DNA from: Candidatus Cloacimonadota bacterium
Lineage (GTDB): Bacteria > Cloacimonadota > Cloacimonadia > Cloacimonadales > TCS61
Assembly: GCA_021734245.1 (NCBI GenBank)
Contig: JAIPJH010000009.1
Coordinates: forward strand, 1 to 54,668
Direction of reading: 5' to 3'
Length of the DNA: 54,668 nt
In this document: piece by piece, positions 41,707-50,793 of the stretch
Numbering within the stretch: position 1 is the stretch's first letter
Layout: the number at the start of each line of letters is the position of its first letter
Notes under the pieces: generated by a model
The model's database searches: none
What the model saw: only the letters and a program-made list of their open reading frames with translations
What the model was told of the DNA's origin: nothing
Translations under genes and position numbers: made by a program

Positions 41707-44613
41707 ATGATGAAAAAGATCGTACTATTGGGTTTTGTATTGCTTTCTGTTTTATTAACTGCACAATTTGAACCATTTGAATCAGTTGATGAAACCCCTG
41801 GTAACGAAAGCTTCCTAGGAAATGAAAGCTGTGCAACTTATAATGGAACAGCTTATTGGACATATTTGAAAAAAAATAATGGTCTGTTGGAAGTAATGCT
41901 AGCAAAAAAGCAAAATGACTTAATTGAATATTTTGTTGTCGTCGATAATCAAACATCCTACACTGATTTTTCCAAACCCACAATTTCAATTTCCGAAACA
42001 GGTTATATTAACGTAGCTGTATATACTCATAATGGTAGTTTACAACTATTAAAAATTTTCAGGTCTATGGATAATGGCAACACTTTTCAAAATATTGCTA
42101 GTTACCAGATTGGAAGCCAGGCGATTGATTCAAATCCATTTTTTAGTGAATCCGATAATATCTATCTAATGGGAAAAACCTACGATTCAGGAGTCTTTGA
42201 AAGATCATTAGCCAGCTTTCAGGTTTTCACAGAATACGAAACGAATGAAAATGGTATTCCTGCTCAATCTGGACCTATGACATATTGTGGAGCGAATGGA
42301 GAATATTTTGGACCGATTCATTCCAATGATGATATTTACATCAGTGAATATGGCGGCTGGCCGGTATTTCATGATTCTGTAACAACAGCAGGACAATTTA
42401 TCTCAATTAATGGAACAATTCCCTATGATGATGTTTTTTTAGGTGGATATACCGAAAACGTTGATCATCGTAATATCGATGCGAGCGTTCTACCAAACAA
42501 CGCTGCTCATATTGGAATGGGTGTAGATATTATTTATATGAAATTGAATGGTGGATCAATTCAAACAAAATATGGTAATATTGTAATAAGTGACACCCTC
42601 GAGATTCCAGTTTACAGTTGGTTTCCGCAAGAAGCTGCAACTGCAAATATCATGGCAAATGCCAATCAAAACTGGTTTGAAGAAACTGACGTGATCTGGA
42701 CAAATGAAGTAACCATCTACGATACAATCTGGTCGACTGGACCAACGCTTCCCATTTCTCCTTACGGATCAGCTTATTATTTGCCGGATTCCGAATTATG
42801 GATAGAAGGAGTGCTATCAGGTAAACTTGTTGTTGGAACATCAAAAAATGTATATATAGTTGATGATATTACTTATGCCAATACAACACCAGGTACACCG
42901 CCAGACGATCCAAATAATCCAAATACGACAGATTTTTTCGGTTTGGTTTCTGAACAAGATATTGTTATAAAATATAAACATCGCGATCCTTTTATGAATA
43001 ATGTAATAAGATCCGGAAACTGCAATGATGTATACCTTTATGGTGCTTATGCAGCTTTAGGATTAGGATCGGGAACAAATCCTCAAGACGATGGAATCTT
43101 TACTTTCGAATATCAGCATCCGCACGGTTCAACACCAGATTTTGTCGCTTTAAGCCCTTACACGATGCAGGATACTACTTACACTTTTGTTGATCTTCAC
43201 AAATACATTTTTCCAATTCAAGATAATTTACCGGCTAATATCGATGGATTCAATTTACACGGCAATATGCCAGTTGCTGCATATTTTTGCTGTGGCTATC
43301 CTTATGAAAGTGATGAATATGCAAACTCTTATCCCAATAACGATCCGCAAAATTACATCTATCCATATGGAACGGATTTTCCCTGGTACAATCCTGTTTG
43401 GCCGGAATCATCGGAAGATATCGTTTTTGAAAGGGGAACAATTCACCTTTGGGGTTCTATGGCTCAAATGAGAAAAGGTTACATTCATCGCAGTGGTAGT
43501 GATGATTTCAATCATCCACCTGGAAATAATGAATGGGATATCGATAATTTCCATTTCGATGGACCTCATCCTAGTACAGGTTATGATAAAAATTATCATT
43601 ATGACAGCAGATTGAACAGTGTCGAAATTCCAAATTATCCCACACTAAATTATGATGTTATGAATTTTGAAAGTTTAAATCTATATAAATCAGATAATAA
43701 CGGTTTCAGTTTTGAAGAAACCCATTCTTTTCCCATTTCTTCTGAAATCTCAAATTACCATTTCGATACAAAATGTGAAAAAATAGTAATCGCTTATCAA
43801 CTTGTAAACGATGATTACCTTCATTTAATTTATACTGAGAATAATCTAAATTATGAAGTATATGCTCTTCCCATTATAGATGGTACATTCAAAAAAGTAG
43901 CATTAGCCAATGATGTAATCATACTTCTAATTTCATACCCAAATCAAGATGTGGTTGCCGAATTCGATCCAATTAGTTTGGATTTTAATGTTTTAGGAAA
44001 CTACGAACCAAGTAATTTGACCTCACTTGTTTCAAACCCAGCTGGTTCTGTAATCTACATCCAGGAATCAGCAAACACTACTGAAACAGATTTTGATTTC
44101 AATTATACTAATACGAATTCCATTTTGGGTGGAATGTACAATTGGCAGTCACAGTTTTCGAATATCAACCAGGAATATTCCGATCTGGGAATAAATATTA
44201 TTTCTGATGATCAGGTAATATTAAATCTTCTTTTTGCTGAAGAAAATGCAGTTGAAAACTGGGGTAATCTTCATTCTTCTACTGGTTTTCTAGATGATTT
44301 CGTTGGTATTGTTCATTATGACGTTATAGAATCAGGAATATTACTCTCCAATTACCCCAACCCCTTCAATCCATCCACAACGATCAGCTTCAACGTAACG
44401 CAAAGTTCCGACTTTGCGACAATAGAAATCTACAACTTAAAAGGTCAAAAAGTGAAGACTTTCCCGATCTACCCATCAACTGATCAACCGATTAACTCGG
44501 TTACATGGAATGGAACAGATAATGACAACAAACCCGTTTCATCAGGAATTTATTTTTACAAATTGAAAGCTGGACAACTTGAGAAAACAAAGAAAATGTT
44601 GCTGTTGAAATAG
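41707..44613 (+). CDS. Large secreted protein with T9SS sorting domain
   Basis: A 968-residue protein with signal peptide MMKKIVLLGFVLLSVLLTAQ. I do not recognise the main body, which is acidic, aromatic and rich in Asn/Asp. The part FERGTIHLWGSMAQMRKGYIHRSG recalls adhesin-like proteins with GSI-x-Q-x-x-RG motifs. The sorting domain begins at SNYPNPFNPSTT (about 880) and ends MLLLK. It contains a 20-base DNA palindrome (44399-44418) translated within the first loop. The start is decided by GGAAGGGGGAAG before ATG-ATG. Inferred place: cell surface or secreted. Function unknown. Confidence 0.75.
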   Translation: MMKKIVLLGFVLLSVLLTAQFEPFESVDETPGNESFLGNESCATYNGTAYWTYLKKNNGLLEVMLAKKQNDLIEYFVVVDNQTSYTDFSKPTISISETGYINVAVYTHNGSLQLLKIFRSMDNGNTFQNIASYQIGSQAIDSNPFFSESDNIYLMGKTYDSGVFERSLASFQVFTEYETNENGIPAQSGPMTYCGANGEYFGPIHSNDDIYISEYGGWPVFHDSVTTAGQFISINGTIPYDDVFLGGYTENVDHRNIDASVLPNNAAHIGMGVDIIYMKLNGGSIQTKYGNIVISDTLEIPVYSWFPQEAATANIMANANQNWFEETDVIWTNEVTIYDTIWSTGPTLPISPYGSAYYLPDSELWIEGVLSGKLVVGTSKNVYIVDDITYANTTPGTPPDDPNNPNTTDFFGLVSEQDIVIKYKHRDPFMNNVIRSGNCNDVYLYGAYAALGLGSGTNPQDDGIFTFEYQHPHGSTPDFVALSPYTMQDTTYTFVDLHKYIFPIQDNLPANIDGFNLHGNMPVAAYFCCGYPYESDEYANSYPNNDPQNYIYPYGTDFPWYNPVWPESSEDIVFERGTIHLWGSMAQMRKGYIHRSGSDDFNHPPGNNEWDIDNFHFDGPHPSTGYDKNYHYDSRLNSVEIPNYPTLNYDVMNFESLNLYKSDNNGFSFEETHSFPISSEISNYHFDTKCEKIVIAYQLVNDDYLHLIYTENNLNYEVYALPIIDGTFKKVALANDVIILLISYPNQDVVAEFDPISLDFNVLGNYEPSNLTSLVSNPAGSVIYIQESANTTETDFDFNYTNTNSILGGMYNWQSQFSNINQEYSDLGINIISDDQVILNLLFAEENAVENWGNLHSSTGFLDDFVGIVHYDVIESGILLSNYPNPFNPSTTISFNVTQSSDFATIEIYNLKGQKVKTFPIYPSTDQPINSVTWNGTDNDNKPVSSGIYFYKLKAGQLEKTKKMLLLK

Positions 44614-44615
44614 TA

Positions 44616-44844
44616 AACTTCGGAATGCATCCAGCATCTGCTGGATTCTTCCGAATGTTGTTTGTATTTTATTAATTTAACAATCTGATGAACTGCGGAC
44701 AATCAGATGTTGAGAAACAATCTGATGAACTGCGGACAATCGGATGTTGAGACACAATCCGATGAGCTTCGCACAATCGGATGTTGAGGATTATCCGGCT
44801 TCGTTCCGAAAATCGAAACTACGCCGGGATCTTCGAGGAGGAGA
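44616..44844 (+). repeat. Intercistronic structured repeat, copy A
   Basis: Begins 3 bases after the stop of the upstream gene. Hairpin 44616-44659 (ATCCAGC-ATCT-GCTGGAT inside TTCGGAA/TTCCGAA); three 37-bp tandem units at 44681-44717, 44718-44754 and 44755-44791; then a 57-base end at 44788-44844 that closes on GAGGAGGAGA, one base before the lipoprotein ATG. The first 144 bases match copy B with two differences. Confidence 0.88.
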
Positions 44845-44845
44845 T

Positions 44846-45469
44846 ATGTTATTTAGAAAATTTAAAATCGTTCTAGTTATTTGCTCGATCTTGTTTTTAC
44901 TTTCCTGTACAAAATCTACCGAACCAACTGATCAAACAGTTTTCCAGCCATTGAATATTAGCGATTTCTGGGATTTCTATTTTAGTACGAATGACTCCGT
45001 TCTTAGATATTCAGTAGAAGAAAAACTTGATTTGCAAGTTGATGGTGAGTTGAAAGAAGTAAGCAGGATTAAAATGGCTAATCTTAATTACTATCAATTC
45101 AATGATGACGACGGTTTGCATGCTGTAAGAAAATTGCAAAGTACAACTGGGCAAGACAGTTTACTGGATTATTCTTATCTGCTTTATAAATTCCCTGTCG
45201 AATTAGATGAAACGTGGATTCAAGATCTCGATAACGATGGATTTACAACAGGAGATAATACTGTAAAATGTGTTTCCAAAGATTACTTGATCAATTATGA
45301 TGGTGAAAATTTACACTGCCTTGTTTATAAAACCTATAGCCCTGATTTAAGTGATAACTACGTTCTCTCTTATTTCTGTCCTGGAATCGGTTTGATAAAG
45401 CAAACAATTTTCGACTTGGAGAATAACTCCATCCAAGAAAAGTATTTGGTTGAATATGAATTGAACTAA
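44846..45469 (+). CDS. Putative lipoprotein
   Basis: A 207-residue protein with a lipoprotein signal: MLFRKFKIVLVICSILFLLSCTKS, with the lipobox cysteine in LLSC. After it comes a low-complexity linker (TEPTDQT) and an all-beta, acidic soluble domain not recognised. I chose the ATG at 44846, directly after the GAGGAGGAGAT ribosome site; the longer upstream frame (from 44744) is only translated repeat sequence. Its flanks are near-identical repeats (copies A and B), so it may be a movable or duplicated cassette. Anchored to a membrane; role unknown. Confidence 0.72.
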   Translation: MLFRKFKIVLVICSILFLLSCTKSTEPTDQTVFQPLNISDFWDFYFSTNDSVLRYSVEEKLDLQVDGELKEVSRIKMANLNYYQFNDDDGLHAVRKLQSTTGQDSLLDYSYLLYKFPVELDETWIQDLDNDGFTTGDNTVKCVSKDYLINYDGENLHCLVYKTYSPDLSDNYVLSYFCPGIGLIKQTIFDLENNSIQEKYLVEYELN

Positions 45470-45625
45470 CTTCGGAATGCATCCAGCATCTGCTGGATTC
45501 TTCCGAATGTTGTTTGTATTTTATTAATTTAACAATCTGATGAACTGCGGACAATCAGATGTTGAGAAACAATCTGATGAGCTGCGCACAATCGGATGTT
45601 GAGACACAATCGGATGTTGTGAAAG
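45468..45625 (+). repeat. Intercistronic structured repeat, copy B
   Basis: Starts inside the lipoprotein stop codon. The same hairpin as copy A (45468-45511), then two 37-bp units (45533-45569, 45570-45606) and a truncated third (to about 45625). The SD-bearing 57-base end is missing; the following 45 bases before the next gene are unrelated. Confidence 0.85.
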
Positions 45626-45669
45626 ATTCTGCTTGCTTCTTTGCAGCCTGCCAAAATATTTTGGGCTGC

Positions 45670-48600
45670 ATGAAGAAATGGAAGTTAAAAAAAAATATAA
45701 ATAGAAGGTTATTATTCTTTTTTGGAATGATATTAATTTCCAATATCCTGTTTTCTTTCAATTTCTTCTCCCCCATTTCAAATTCGGAACGCATTAACGT
45801 AACTAACGAAAAACGTGAATTTGTTCTGTCGCACAATCCTGTAATTATCAATTCTGAATTTGTAATTAAGGACTCCATCCAACTCAAAAGAAATCAGGAT
45901 TACACAATTGACTATCTAACTGGAAAAATAACCTTCACTCAAAATTTGGGAAACGTTTTTGTTGAATATCAAAAATATCCAGCAGATCTAAAAGAAAAAT
46001 TTTACCTGTTTGAAGAACAGGAATATTCAGTTGATAAAAAAGTAAAACTCCCGCCAAAACGAAATCCGCTGTTTTCCAATACAACTAAACTGCAGATCTC
46101 GGGAAGTAAAACCATCGCTGTCTCTGTTTCCCGAAATGAAGATTTCAGTTTAGATCAATCTCTGTTCCTGAAAATGGATGGTGAATTAAGCGAAAATTTA
46201 AACATCGAAGCTCAACTTTCCGACAGCCAAACTCCTATCACACCAGAAGGAAACAGCCGGGAAATCAGCAATCTGGACAAAGTTTTTCTGCGGCTTTACA
46301 GCACAAATTACGAACTGGCTTTTGGTGATCTTGAAGTTGATTATCATAACACGAAGTTTATGAATTATGCTCCCAAATTCGAAGGCTTGAAAGCAACCTG
46401 GCAACGCCGAAATACTTATCAAGCTGCTTTGGCAATTTCCAAAGGAAAAAGTACTTCCATCCAGTTTGCAGGCGTTGAAGCTAAACAGGGTCCGTATTAT
46501 CTGACCAATAATTCCTCTCAACTTATTCAGGTGGTGGCGGGAACGGAACAGGTTTTCTTGAACGGAAAACAGATGCAGCGCGGTGATGATTATATCATTG
46601 ATTATGCGGAAGGAAGTATCACATTCGACAATAAACATTTCATTTCTTCCAACTCTCTGATCCAGGTAAATTTCCAATACAGCGACGAATATTTCCGTCA
46701 GAACATGTACCTGGCGCATTCAGAAGTAAATATTTCAGAAAAATTCAAGATCAGGAATTACCTTGTTTTTCAGAACGATGACAAAGATAATCCTCTGCAG
46801 ACCGAATTTACCGAAGCGGATATCGATTCTCTTACAAGCGGCGGCGATAAGGAAATTTGGGGCAGCGGTGTTTATGAGACAGAAGATGGAGATTATATTT
46901 TAACCGATAACGGCTTTTATGAGTATGTTGGGAATGATTCTACGATTGTGGGAAATTATACAATTCATTTTGAATTTGTAGGATTTGAGCAGGGAGATTA
47001 TGACTTGGTAGATAATGAAAATTACTACATTTTCGCGGGAACTGGAGAAGGCGATTATCTACCGATTACCAAGCTTACAGCACCTCAGAAAAAAGCCAAT
47101 TATGATTTAATCCTGGATTACGAAACCGAAACTTTCCAAACTTCTGCTGAAGCCATTTATACTCAACATGACAGAAATACTTACAGCAAAAAAGATGATG
47201 GAGATAACGAGGGATTCGCAGCAAATTTTTCTACTCGCTATTTTCCAGACCTTGATCTTATCAAGCCAGATTTTTCTGTTAATTACAGGCTGATCGGAAA
47301 AAACCTGAATACTTTTGCTGAGCTTTCCAATCCGCTGGCAAATTATGAATCTGTGCAAATTCCCGATTCTGTTGCCAATAACACTTTCAACGGAAATTTA
47401 AAATTCAATATAAAAGATTTCATCTCTCCTGAATTCAGATTTTCCCAAAAAAAAGCCAAAGATTTTGCCGATCAGAATTATTATTACTTATCAAGTATTT
47501 CTAAACAATTGAAGTATATTCCTGCCATCAATTACAAATTCGCAAAATTGGCTAGAGAATATGAAACCAGTCAAACTTTCAGATTTGATCAACACGATCT
47601 TGACAGCAGATACAAGATCAACTGGCTGCAGTTCAATTTTATCTATCATAACAAAGAAACAGATCAGAAATTAAACATTTATTCATCCCAAATCTCAAAC
47701 AAAAACTGGCAAATTGGGATGCAGACAATTAATACAAAAAAATTTGGTGTTGAGTTCTTTCTGAAAAAAGAACTTCAAAAAACTGTGATCGATACAACAG
47801 ATGTTCCTTTTAAAGATGAAACATCCTATACTTTTGGCATCAATTCCAAACTTAATCTAAAGAATCATAATGCAGATCTTCAATTTTCGCATAGAGAAAT
47901 TTATGATGATGTGGAGAATGATAAGAAAAATTTTGATCTGGCAGAGATAAATACGGGAAATTCTTTCTTTAAAAGATCAATTTCTCTTACTTCCGGTTAC
48001 GCTTTCCAAAATGTGGAATTCTATCCCAAAATCCGGGAACTGCAGCTTATCGGAGAAGGAATGGGTTCTTACGATGAAGATTCACTTTATGTTGGTTTTG
48101 GACAAGGAGATTACGATTGGAAGATAGTTGAGATCGATTATGATAATCCACAAATGAGCGTGGAAGTAAATACAAATTTTACTCTGAACTTAACTCCATC
48201 CATGATCACCGAATCTTTCCTGAAAAAAATAAAGACCGAATCTAATCTGCAGATCTCAGAAAATTCTAAAGCAGCCGATAAAACAAAAATCTACCTGCTG
48301 AATCCTGATATTCTAATGAATAAGGAAAGTTCTCTGTACAGTAGAATACTGCAGCAGCAGACGGTTTGGCTGGATATCATAAAGAATAAATTGAGAGCCA
48401 AATTGCGCTATAAACAGGAAGATATTCTAGATAATCGATACAATGAGATTTCGGAAGAAACCAATAAACTGAATTGGGAAGGCAACCTGAGATTTTCGGC
48501 AATTTCCAAAACTGTCATCGAACTGATTTTAGAAAGAAATGAAACCGAAGAATCTCGCTATCAATCCTTCTCGGAAATCGATAGCTATGCTCTGGAAATC

Positions 48601-48969
48601 CGCAATCAAATTACCGATGATGCCAATTTGAAATCCGCTCTGGAATACGGTAGAGAAGCAGGAAGAAAAACAGATAATTCAAGTGATTATGAGATTGCTT
48701 CTTACAAGTTAACAGAAATATTAACTTATTATCTGAGTAGCAAATACAGATTTTTTGGAAAGGTCAGCTGGAAAAGAAATGAACGTACCGGATCGGAATT
48801 TCTGAGTTTTTTGGATGACAAGAAAGACGGTAATATTATTAAGTGGAATCTGAATTTTGATTATAGAGTGAGTTCGATCACTTCTGCCCATTTTGAATAT
48901 TCAGGAGAAGTAATTCCCGATAAACCGACCGAACACAAAATAAGTTTGGAAGTGAAAGCTGAATTTTAG
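45670..48969 (+). CDS. Large outer-membrane barrel-like protein
   Basis: A 1099-residue protein with an N-terminal hydrophobic stretch (RLLFFFGMILISNILFSF) after a basic start, like a signal peptide. Two units read as Y-x-I-D-Y-x-x-G-x-I-T-F: QDYTIDYLTGKITFTQ (about 81-96) and DDYIIDYAEGSITFDN (about 303-318). The latter half is made of amphipathic strands, ending HKISLEVKAEF with a terminal Phe. The DYxIDYxxGxITF pattern recalls SprA, the T9SS outer-membrane channel, but this protein is half as long. The start at 45670 is uncertain; no Shine-Dalgarno is seen. Cannot assign a function beyond an outer-membrane barrel. Confidence 0.6.
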   Translation: MKKWKLKKNINRRLLFFFGMILISNILFSFNFFSPISNSERINVTNEKREFVLSHNPVIINSEFVIKDSIQLKRNQDYTIDYLTGKITFTQNLGNVFVEYQKYPADLKEKFYLFEEQEYSVDKKVKLPPKRNPLFSNTTKLQISGSKTIAVSVSRNEDFSLDQSLFLKMDGELSENLNIEAQLSDSQTPITPEGNSREISNLDKVFLRLYSTNYELAFGDLEVDYHNTKFMNYAPKFEGLKATWQRRNTYQAALAISKGKSTSIQFAGVEAKQGPYYLTNNSSQLIQVVAGTEQVFLNGKQMQRGDDYIIDYAEGSITFDNKHFISSNSLIQVNFQYSDEYFRQNMYLAHSEVNISEKFKIRNYLVFQNDDKDNPLQTEFTEADIDSLTSGGDKEIWGSGVYETEDGDYILTDNGFYEYVGNDSTIVGNYTIHFEFVGFEQGDYDLVDNENYYIFAGTGEGDYLPITKLTAPQKKANYDLILDYETETFQTSAEAIYTQHDRNTYSKKDDGDNEGFAANFSTRYFPDLDLIKPDFSVNYRLIGKNLNTFAELSNPLANYESVQIPDSVANNTFNGNLKFNIKDFISPEFRFSQKKAKDFADQNYYYLSSISKQLKYIPAINYKFAKLAREYETSQTFRFDQHDLDSRYKINWLQFNFIYHNKETDQKLNIYSSQISNKNWQIGMQTINTKKFGVEFFLKKELQKTVIDTTDVPFKDETSYTFGINSKLNLKNHNADLQFSHREIYDDVENDKKNFDLAEINTGNSFFKRSISLTSGYAFQNVEFYPKIRELQLIGEGMGSYDEDSLYVGFGQGDYDWKIVEIDYDNPQMSVEVNTNFTLNLTPSMITESFLKKIKTESNLQISENSKAADKTKIYLLNPDILMNKESSLYSRILQQQTVWLDIIKNKLRAKLRYKQEDILDNRYNEISEETNKLNWEGNLRFSAISKTVIELILERNETEESRYQSFSEIDSYALEIRNQITDDANLKSALEYGREAGRKTDNSSDYEIASYKLTEILTYYLSSKYRFFGKVSWKRNERTGSEFLSFLDDKKDGNIIKWNLNFDYRVSSITSAHFEYSGEVIPDKPTEHKISLEVKAEF

Positions 48970-49076
48970 AAAATTTATCGTCTACTTTCACTCCCTTTGT
49001 AAGAGAGCTGTTCGACGAAGGAGAACTGTGGGTTTTGAAATAATAACAAAAAAATGAAAAATTTGCTAACTCCTTA

Positions 49077-49132
49077 GTTCTGCATTGTTGTGTAAGAAAA
49101 AAAACGCAGAACATTTCCCCTTAACAGGGGAA
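49077..49132 (+). promoter_or_regulatory. Two hairpins in the leader of gmhA
   Basis: GTTCTGC (49077-49083) pairs with GCAGAAC (49106-49112). TTCCCC-TTAACA-GGGGAA follows at 49115-49132, ending 9 bases before the ribosome-site region. Neither is followed by a T run, so they are leader structures rather than a terminator. Confidence 0.45.
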
Positions 49133-49164
49133 CAAAAAGGAGATAAGATTTAGAAGGAAAAAGT

Positions 49165-49749
49165 ATGATAGAAAATGTAATGAATTCGTTGAAGGAAGCA
49201 GCAACTCATTTTGCTCGTTTTTTGCATGAAACAGAAAATTCCGAAACAATCCTGGCAGCTTCGGAAATGATAGCTGCAGCGTTTTCCAAAGGCAATAAAG
49301 TTCTTATCTGCGGAAATGGCGGCAGCAGTACAGATGCCATGCATTTTGCCGAAGAATGTACCGGCAGATTCCGCAAAGACCGCCAAGCTTTGCCAGCAAT
49401 TTCTCTCACCGATCCATCACACATCACTTGCGTTGCCAACGATTTTGGATTTGATCAGATTTTTGCCCGGGGAGTGGAAGCTTACGGAAATGAAGGTGAT
49501 ATTTTCATTGGAATTTCTACCAGCGGAAATTCTAAAAATGTGATCGAAGCTGTGAAAACTGCTAAAGAAAAAGGCATGAAAACGATTTTTTTGACTGGAA
49601 AAGATGGTGGGAAACTGTCTGGGAAATGCGATCTGGAAATCATCGCTCCCGGAGAAACAACAGATCGTATTCAGGAAATTCATATCTGCGTGCTGCACAT
49701 TATTATAGAAACTGTAGAACGAATTGTATTCCCGCAAAACTATAAATAA
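49165..49749 (+). CDS. gmhA: Phosphoheptose isomerase (SIS domain)
   Basis: A 194-residue SIS-domain enzyme that isomerises sedoheptulose 7-phosphate to D-glycero-D-manno-heptose 7-phosphate for the LPS core. Motifs: LICGNGGSSTDAMHFAEECTGRF (about 48-70), GISTSGNSKNVIEA and the C-terminal DRIQEIHICVLHIIIE with the zinc histidine. Normal length. AAGGA precedes the ATG. It overlaps dtd by one base. Together with lpxB it supports a heptose-containing LPS. Confidence 0.95.
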   Translation: MIENVMNSLKEAATHFARFLHETENSETILAASEMIAAAFSKGNKVLICGNGGSSTDAMHFAEECTGRFRKDRQALPAISLTDPSHITCVANDFGFDQIFARGVEAYGNEGDIFIGISTSGNSKNVIEAVKTAKEKGMKTIFLTGKDGGKLSGKCDLEIIAPGETTDRIQEIHICVLHIIIETVERIVFPQNYK

Positions 49750-50186
49750 TGAAATTAGTAGTGCAGAGAGTATCACAAGCTTCAGTTAGCGTCGATGAAA
49801 AAATCATTTCCACGATTGGAACAGGATTTCTGATCATGATTGGCGTAAGCATCCATGATGATGGAAACCAGATCGACTGGCTGGCAAAAAAGGTGAGTGA
49901 ATTACGCGTATTTCCCGATGAAAAAGGTAAAATGAATTTATCGATCAAAGATATTGGCGGAGAAGTGCTGTTGGTTTCTCAATTTACTTTGTATGCCAGT
50001 TGTCAAAAAGGCAGACGACCAGATTTCAATAATGCAGCCAAGCCGGATCTGGCAGAAAAACTTTACCTGAAATTCGGTGAAAGCCTGAAGCTAAAAGATG
50101 TGCCAGTCAAATTCGGTGAATTCGGTGCTATGATGCAGGTGAAACTTTGTAATGAAGGTCCGGTAACGATAATTCTGGAACGATGA
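49749..50186 (+). CDS. dtd: D-aminoacyl-tRNA deacylase
   Basis: A 145-residue protein that removes D-amino acids from mischarged tRNA. It has both active-site motifs of the family: SQFTLYASCQKGRRP (about 77-91) and the cis-proline motif NEGPVTIILE near the C terminus. Length is standard. It overlaps gmhA by one base (TAATG) and the HAD gene by four (ATGA), so all three are translationally coupled. Confidence 0.95.
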   Translation: MKLVVQRVSQASVSVDEKIISTIGTGFLIMIGVSIHDDGNQIDWLAKKVSELRVFPDEKGKMNLSIKDIGGEVLLVSQFTLYASCQKGRRPDFNNAAKPDLAEKLYLKFGESLKLKDVPVKFGEFGAMMQVKLCNEGPVTIILER

Positions 50187-50767
50187 TAAAGAACATAATT
50201 TTTGATCTGGGAAAAGTTCTGATAGATTATGATTTCAATCTTTTTTTCCAGGCTTGTGGTTTGGAACCTGATAAAATTGATTTTAAAGATGACATTTCAC
50301 TAATTTTGAAATTTGATTCTGGTCTTATCTATCGTAAAACATTCTATAAAGAAATGAAAACAAGTTTCAATTTTGATCTTATTCAATCTGATTTTGAAAA
50401 AGCCTAGTGCAGTCTGTTTTGGGAAAATACTAAAATGATCGATTTTGCCAAAAAGTTATCTTCCAAATATAAGATATTCATTCTTTCCAATACAGATGAA
50501 ATTCATTTTCCATATATTTGGAAAACTTTTCCTTCGCTACATATTTTTGCTCAGAACTTAATGCTTTCCTACCAATTGGGCTGTATGAAACCAAATCTCG
50601 AGATTTATTCCAAAGCCTTATCTATGCACAAATTAAAAGCAGAAGAATGTATCTTCATCGATGATAAACTGGAAAACATGAGAGCTGCCGAAAAATTTGG
50701 CATGACATCAATTTTGCACATCAACAATAAAAAAACTTTCATTGATGTCTCTAAACACTTGACGTAA
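50183..50767 (+). pseudogene. HAD-family hydrolase interrupted by one in-frame TAG
   Basis: The two halves are in the same frame. The first 74 codons read MIKNIIFDLGKVLIDYDF (the nucleophile Asp8), and then TAG at 50405-50407 follows FEKA. After it the frame reads CSLFWENTKMIDFAKKLSSKYKIFILSNTDEIHFP, the second HAD motif (SNT), then GCMKPNLEIYSKAL (Lys) and CIFIDDKLENM (acid pair). Thus all HAD motifs are there, and only one codon is broken. The family often has Trp at this place (AW-x-x-LF), and TGG to TAG is one base. TAG ends other genes here (44613, 54355), so it is a real stop. It may be a broken gene or a sequencing error. Confidence 0.85.
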
Positions 50768-50793
50768 TAGTAAGGATATAAACCTTTAGTTTT

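Noticed and set aside
44681-44791. 37-bp repeated units looked at as a CRISPR array
   Set aside because: The units abut with no spacers between them, differ from each other and form a hairpin each; no cas genes are near.
50405-50407. Amber codon read as pyrrolysine or another recoded amino acid
   Set aside because: TAG ends several normal genes here (33561, 44613, 54355), no stem follows the codon, and the family does not need a special residue at this place.
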